DNA of 64,000 nt from Agapanthus africanus (taxonomy: Eukaryota; Streptophyta; Magnoliopsida; Asparagales; Amaryllidaceae): the NCBI GenBank assembly GCA_030015575.1, contig CM057338.1, positions 631,524,189 through 631,588,188 on the forward strand. Reading direction: 5' to 3'. Of the stretch, positions 58,190 through 64,000 are shown piece after piece (positions within the stretch are counted from its first letter, which is position 1; every line of letters starts with the position of its first letter). The position numbers and the translations under genes were made by a program. Below the pieces are notes generated by a model. The model did no database searches. It saw only the letters and a program-made list of their open reading frames with translations, and was not told the origin of the DNA.

Positions 58190-60449
58190 TGTTGGAGATA
58201 GTGCCCTCAGAGTCAATTATTGGATCACAGGCACGTGATTGCAATGATTGAGGGAGGACCTATCCCGGTAGGACAGTCTTACTCGAGATTATAGTATGCT
58301 ATCTGGTTTATCTTTATCATCGTGTACTGTTTTAGGTGACCTGACATGTCGCTATTACACGTTGATAGAGCCCCTAGGATTCTTGCTTGACCACCAGCAG
58401 TATGAGGGCGATCATATAAGTGGGAGCTGGGGTCTATAAGCACATCCTTAAATGGTCCCTAGTCATGGGAGTTTCGAGACAGGGCATCGATACTCCAGAG
58501 TAGACTAGTGTATACAGTCGAGACCCCGACGAGGGGCGGTGGCCGGTCTCACAAGCCACTGGTGTCAGTTGGTTCACCTAAGATGTATACAGGTGCTCAT
58601 TGGGTTATGAGTACACCGGACAGGACTCGCCGGGAACATGCTAATTGGTCTTATACCTGACGTCAGATAGCAGTTCCCTGGTGACATGTGTACAGGTTAG
58701 TTCATCGACCTGGGGATCGTCATTTGTCTCGTGTGAGTTCCCACTGTACTTTGATTACTACCCTACCACGCTCAAAGGAGACGTGCAAACAGGTTTTAGT
58801 TGGGTACAGTCCCGAGCCACATGGAGGCAGTGAGCGGATCTTCAGGGGTTCGTCTCTCCCGGTATTGAGGGTGAGGTCGCGCTGTGTCTAGGAGAGCCAT
58901 TACACGAAGCCCTCGGCCGAGGCAGGAGATTTACTGGTAGGTATTCCAGTAGTATCTCATGGTGTTCTGGGCTACACTCCGACACGACTTGTACCGCTTT
59001 TAGGGGTCTGACTTTTACCAACCCCCTAGGCCCGCCATGAGATGCTCATAGACGAACGGACCGGACTGTACGGATATTGTCACTGACAGGCTCAGTAGGG
59101 TGTCAGGATGAGTTCGCTCATCGACGTCACTTTTGGTCAATACCTGGTAGCCCGTTACGTATTGGCTTATACCTCTGACGTGCTAGTGGTCAAATCCACA
59201 ACCAAGGTGTTGGTGAGTCTTTAGAGTCCCCCACATTCTGTTACTCAAGCTTTCGGGCGAAAAGCTGTAGAGGCCGTATGGAGATATGGCACGGTTCGAT
59301 CAGATACGAGCGGTATTGCACGGATCAGGATCGGACGGTTAGTACTAGAGGCTGTATGCATATATGGCAGGGTTCGATCAGATACGTGCGGTATTGCACG
59401 GATCAGGATCGAACGGATATTACTAGCCGGCTTTGGTTTAAGCCGGATCCTAGTATAGTACAGTGTAGACTTTGTCTCATTGCATTTGTATTTCGGTTGG
59501 AATACAAATGCGGGTGTGTATACACAGTATCGGGGTTTTTCTGTAATTTATTACGGGACCAGTTTTCTGGATTGCCAGTTTGCTTTCCGTTTCGGCCAAT
59601 TTCCTTTGTATCGTTCATTGGCCGAAGTTTGGTGGAGGAGGGCTTATTTGCATTTGTGCAAATAAGCAATATGGAGGGTGTTCTTTGCATACTTTTGTGT
59701 CATGATGGTTTCATGATGAAGCCCCATCCTTTGACCTTCCATGGTTCATGATTGCTTGACTTTTTGTCGCAATCATGGTTGTTGATTAGTAGGTGGAGTG
59801 TGGATTTGTTAGTGATCATTGCTTGACTTTGGAGTCATCATGCTTTTGATGATGGTTGAATATGATAACCATTTTCCTTTCACTTGATTATTCTTGTGGC
59901 TATCCTTTTTCACTCCCTCCCTCTCTCATTCTCACTCTCCCCATTCACCATGGCTGGCCATCATATGGTAGGGGCTGTCCCAATATTTCATGTGGGGATT
60001 TTTGGTCTTTTAGCTTCACAAAAATCCCATAGTTCCACCTCCAAAGTATAGTTCATTCCTCCACCAAATAGCAAACTCCATAACCCCAAATGAGACATGG
60101 TTCTACACCATTTTGCAGCAAACCTTGGGCATGTCGACTCGCCAGCTTCGTGCCCGAGTTGCCTCGGTATAGAGGTGGGAGCCCGTAAAAGAAGCCGGCG
60201 ACGTGGTGCCCTTCCGGCGACGAGGTGGAGACCGGAGCTTCCGTGGGAGATCGGGACGACGACGAAAAGACCGGAGGACACGGATCAGTCGGTATATCTC
60301 TCTTCCCCATCTTGTAGTTAGCTAGGACTAGTTAATGGTTCGATCCGGGTTTTAGTGCGCGGTGGTGCCGGTTCAAGAAAATTTAAAGTTAACCATCGCT
60401 TCCGCATTTGGTCTCGGGATGGAGGCCGGGGCGCCGCCGTGCACTTACA
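58190..60449 (+). repeat. 3' LTR of F
   Basis: 2260 bp, offset 7990 from the 5' LTR with no net indels. Includes the tandem duplication (59268-59423), LTR ORF (60097-60291) and donor-like GT (60292). Confidence 0.95.
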
Positions 60450-60454
60450 TTTTC

Positions 60455-60475
60455 TTCTCTCTCTCTTAATTGCAG
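60455..60475 (+). promoter_or_regulatory. candidate 3' splice acceptor, E
   Basis: CT tract, then TTAATTGCAG|CGACCTTATG. F's insertion duplicated TTTTC, so the tract is intact except that the upstream branch-point-like GCTAAAG is now about 10 kb away at 50186. Confidence 0.45.
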
Positions 60476-60482
60476 CGACCTT

Positions 60483-63400
60483 ATGACCACGACTAGGTTA
60501 CATCTAGATAACAAATTGACTGAATATGACTTATATGACTGGCAAAGGTCTGTCCAGATGTCCATTACCTATGACAAGCTGGACCACCCTATTATTACTC
60601 AAGATCCCGCCGTCCCAAGTCCAGTTTCCACTGTCGCGGATATGGATATCCGTCACACAAGGAAAAAAAATAAAGCAAAAGCTAAGTGCCTCGTGTTAGC
60701 TTCAGTTGATGGTGTATACCAGAAGCAGCACGAGAAGATGGACTTTGTTTCCATCTTTCTCCATAACAAAGATTTATATGGAGAGCAATCTCATATCACC
60801 AGATATGAAACCTCGAACGAATTAAATCAAGCGAGGTTAGCTGACGGGTCATCTGTAGGGGACAACGTCCTTACAATGACTAGCTATATTGATAAGCTCA
60901 CGGACCTGAAGACCACGTCGGAGAACGGGTCAGATACTGACTTGATTCTACAGTCTCTACCTTCTACCCTGAAGGAAACCAGGGAAGTAGAAGGAAAGAG
61001 AAGGGCAAAAGTTTCGGGACTGGATATAGTAAAAGAGGGACGTTCCTATTATTATGGAATTGGGCATAGGCAGAAAGATTGCAGGGCTTTGGAAGCCAGT
61101 AGCTAGGATACGAAGCATGTTGTGGCTTCGGCCTCAAGTGTGTTTGTAATTGAGAACCGTATGTCAATTAACTCTACTTCTTGGGTACTAGATACCGGAG
61201 CAGGATCTCATATATGTAATTCATTACATGCTTTAAGAAACAGTAGAGTTATAAAGGTAGGTGATTGGTCTCTCAGAGTTGCAAACGGAATGACAGTAAA
61301 CGCTGAATCCGTGGGAGAATATCGCTTAGGTTTGACAAGTGGGCATATATTGATTTTACGTAACTGTTTATATGTACCTAGTATGACTTGTAATATCATA
61401 TCAGTATCCTCACTTTCGAGAGAGGGATATGATTTTAGATTCGTAAGCGATGTAGTTAACATCCACCTAAATCAAGTTCTGACTGGGTCAGGTACATTAG
61501 ATAACGGTATATACGTATTAAGTCAAGCTCAGGTTTTCAATGTCCAGAACACACTTAAAAGAAAGTCTCCAGAAATAAATCAGGCTTTCTTATGGCATTG
61601 TAGACTAAGTCACATCAATGAGAGAAGGTTAACTAAGTTACATAGAGAAGGATATTTGAATCCGTTCGAATATCAATCTTATGCTACTTATGAATCTTGT
61701 CTCAAAGGAAAGATGACTGGACACAGAGTGAGAGCAAGCGAGCTCTTGAGACTCGTACACAGTGACGTGTGCGGTCCAATGTCTACACATGCGCGAGGTG
61801 GTTATTCCTACTTCATTACTTTTACGGATGATTTCTCTAGGTATGGATATGTCTTCTTAATGAAACATAAATCCGAGGCCTTTGAGAAATTCCAAGAATA
61901 CAAAAATGAAGTGGAAAAACAAACAGGCAAGGGTATAAAGACACTGAGATCTGATCGAGGTGGTGAATACTTAAGTGCCGAGTTGCTGGGTTACTTAAAA
62001 GAGAATGGAATTCTCTCTCAGCTTACTCCTCCATACACACCACAACATAACGGTGTATCGGAAAGGAGGAATCGAACCCTATTGGATATGGTTCGTTCCT
62101 TGATGAGTAACGTTGAGTTACCGCGATCATTCTGGGGATATGCACTAGAATCAGCTGTATATCTTTTGAACCAGGTTCCCACCAAGACTGTGCCTGCCAC
62201 ACCATATCAGATGTGGAGTGGGAAGAAACCCTATCTTCAGTATCTAAAGATTTGGGGATGTCCGGCTTATGTTAAAAAGCAGCATGCGGACAAACTCGAG
62301 GCACGATCAGTACTATGTAAGTTTGCGGGATATCCAAAGAACTCCAAGGGGTATCTATTCTATTACGCAGAGGAAAAAAAGGTTTTTGTTTCTCGTAATA
62401 CCCATTTTCTAGAATATCAGTTTTTAGAAAAGGAAACAAATGGGAGCGAAATAGAACTGGAAGAAATTCCAGAACCACAAACTACTACTGAAAGTATGGT
62501 AGAACCAGAGATTTCAGAAGAAAGGGACATCCCGACGCCACTCCGTAGGAGTAGTAGGCAGTCTCATCCGCCCGAGAGATACTACAGTTTTCTCATAGAC
62601 GGGGATAGAGAGGATTGCACTATTGACTATGATGAGCCTACTAGCTTTCAGCAAGCCATTCAGAGCGGTGACTCAGTAAAATGGTTGGATGCAATGCGGA
62701 CCGAAATGGAATCTATGTACATTAACAAAGTATGGACTTTGGACATTGCTCCAGATGGGGTAAAACCCGTAGGATGCAAATGGATCTTCAAAAAGAAGAT
62801 TGGTGTAGATAGACAGGTTGAAACCTATAAGGCTAGACTTGTTGCAAAGGGTTTCCATCAAAGACCTGGTTTGGACTATGACGAAACCTTTTCTCCAGTG
62901 GCTATGCTCAAATCCATTAGGGTCCTTCTTGCTATTGCTGTCTTCCACGATTATGAGATCTGGCAGATGGACGTAAAGACGGCTTTTCTAAATGGTAATT
63001 TGGAAGAAAGCGTCTATATGGATCAGCCAGAGGGATTCATTCAGAGTGGGAACAGCGGTAAAGTATGCAAGCTGCTTAAGTCCATTTATGGACTAAAGCA
63101 AGTATCGCGGAGTTGGAACATCTGTTTTGATGATGCTGTCAAAGAATTCGACTTTATCAAAAATCCAGATGAACCATGCATATACAGTAAGATTGTAGGG
63201 AAAGCTGTAGTATTCCTCGTCTTGTACGCGGATGACATTCTCCTAATAGGAAATGATATTCCTATGTTACAGTCAGTCAAAAGATTCTTATCACAGAAAT
63301 TCTCCATGAAAGACCTGGGTGATGCCACCTACATTCTGGGGATCCGGATCTATCGTGATAGATCAAAAAGGATGTTGGGACTTTCGCAGTCCAGATACAT

Positions 63401-64000
63401 AGACACCATAGTGAAGAGAATCAGTATGGATGATTCTAAACGTGGTAACCTACCGGCTTGTCACGGAATCACCCTCTCCAAAGAGATGTCTCCCAAGACT
63501 GATTTGGAAAGGGATCGCATGTCAATTATACCCTACGCTTCTGCGGTAGGCTCTATAATGCATGCAATGTTATGTACCAGACCAGATGCAGCATACGCAT
63601 TGAGCGTAGTAAGACGGTATCAAGCAAACCCAAGGGAGAAGCACTGGATAGCAGTAAAGAACGTTCTCAAGTACCTAAGGAGGCCTTTGCCGATTCCGGC
63701 TTCCAGAATGACAAGGATGACTCCGAGTCCATGTCGGGTTATGTCTTTACCCTCAATGGAGGGGCAGTCTGTTGGAAGAGTTCCAAGAAGGAGACCGTTG
63801 CTGACTCAACAATGGAAGCGGAGTACATAGCTGCTTGCGATGCCGCAAAAGAAGCTGTCTGGATGAAGAAGTTCCTCATAGAACTTCAGGTGGTTCCTAC
63901 CAGTGTTGATCCAATACCTCTGTATTGTGACAACAATGGCGCTATAGCTTTAGCGAAGGAACCCAGGTCCCATCAGAAATCCAGACACATCTTAAGGCGG
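60483..64000 (+). pseudogene. element E gag-pol, truncated by the window
   Basis: Start at ATG 60483, eight bases after the acceptor-like AG. Gag N-terminus (YDWQRSVQM..) is present, but about 60 residues of its C-terminal part are deleted after QSLPST. The zinc knuckle has lost its first two Cys (Arg and Tyr instead). TAG at 61104-61106 ends gag; the frame resumes with protease DTGAGSH (61191), an integrase finger lacking one Cys (ATYESC), a 5-residue deletion, the SDRGGEY and NGVSERRNRT motifs, and RT with YADD instead of YVDD (63225-63236). A deletion of about 49 nt at 63680 shifts the frame; RNase H continues in the new frame from 63680 to the window edge. Related to D but more damaged in gag. 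Confidence 0.9.

Larger units (their letters stand above)
50200..60449 (+). mobile_element. Copia-type element F (non-autonomous), inserted in E's leader
   Basis: Complete element with perfect target repeat TTTTC (50195-50199, 60450-60454). LTRs 50200-52459 and 58190-60449 are both 2260 bp and about 98.5 % identical by eye (some 34 differences). The leader follows the A/B/C plan, but gag is unrecognisable and pol survives only as scattered remnants. It inserted into the pyrimidine tract before E's gag. Confidence 0.93.
46367..64000 (+). mobile_element. Copia element E, split by F and cut by the window end
   Basis: Truncated 5' LTR (46367-48141), primer site, leader (48155-50199), then F, then gag-pol from 60483 to the window edge. 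Same broad family as D: closely related protein sequence and LTR. The LTR lacks its first 176 bp relative to D and starts exactly at D's LTR end. The 3' LTR is outside the window. Confidence 0.9.

Overview
This window is plant nuclear DNA made entirely of nested LTR retrotransposons. I found no host gene, rRNA, tRNA or CRISPR. Evidence for a flowering-plant genome: Ty1/copia elements with LTRs of about 2.0-2.3 kb, a chromodomain Ty3/gypsy element with 3.5 kb LTRs, primer sites matching plant initiator tRNA-Met, and layer upon layer of insertion. I cannot name the species.

Layout. Copia element D (+) is the oldest host on the left. It enters from outside the window (8844-10946), resumes at 42885 and ends with its 3' LTR at 44336-46366. 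Element A (+, copia, 1-8843, left edge cut by the window) sits in D's gag. Element B (-, copia, 10947-42884, TSD GCAAG) sits in D's reverse transcriptase region. B is itself split by gypsy element G (+, 16935-28389, TSD GCTAG) and by copia element C (-, 32704-42690, TSD CACAT/TACAT). D's 3' LTR abuts directly the truncated 5' LTR of element E (+, copia, 46367 to beyond 64000), and E is split by element F (+, copia, 50200-60449, TSD TTTTC). LTR divergence counted by eye fits the nesting: G about 0.4 %, A 2 differences in 499 bases, F about 1.5 %, C about 2.7 %, B about 3.8 %.

How the parts work. D and E carry gag-protease-integrase-RT-RNase H, with breaks. A, B and C share one structure in which almost all of gag is missing and protease follows a short remnant whose zinc-knuckle ligands are mostly replaced. 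They look like a pol-bearing but Gag-dependent subfamily that kept transposing. F moved with an already ruined interior. G has its own single-ORF polyprotein with one stop codon, and its gag lacks the capsid core.

The most interesting signal is the non-coding architecture shared by all copia elements. It comprises a 2-3 kb leader between primer site and coding region; a strong GC-rich hairpin 199-212 nt after the primer site; three iterated short hairpins; a GNRA-type hairpin; a splice-acceptor-like tract just before gag; and a splice-donor-like GT 157-164 nt before the LTR end. In A and in B's 3' LTR, a short LTR ORF runs in phase 0 to that donor. Splicing to the first leader AG would join it in frame to pol, replacing the gag start codon these elements have lost. 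This is inference from sequence alone.
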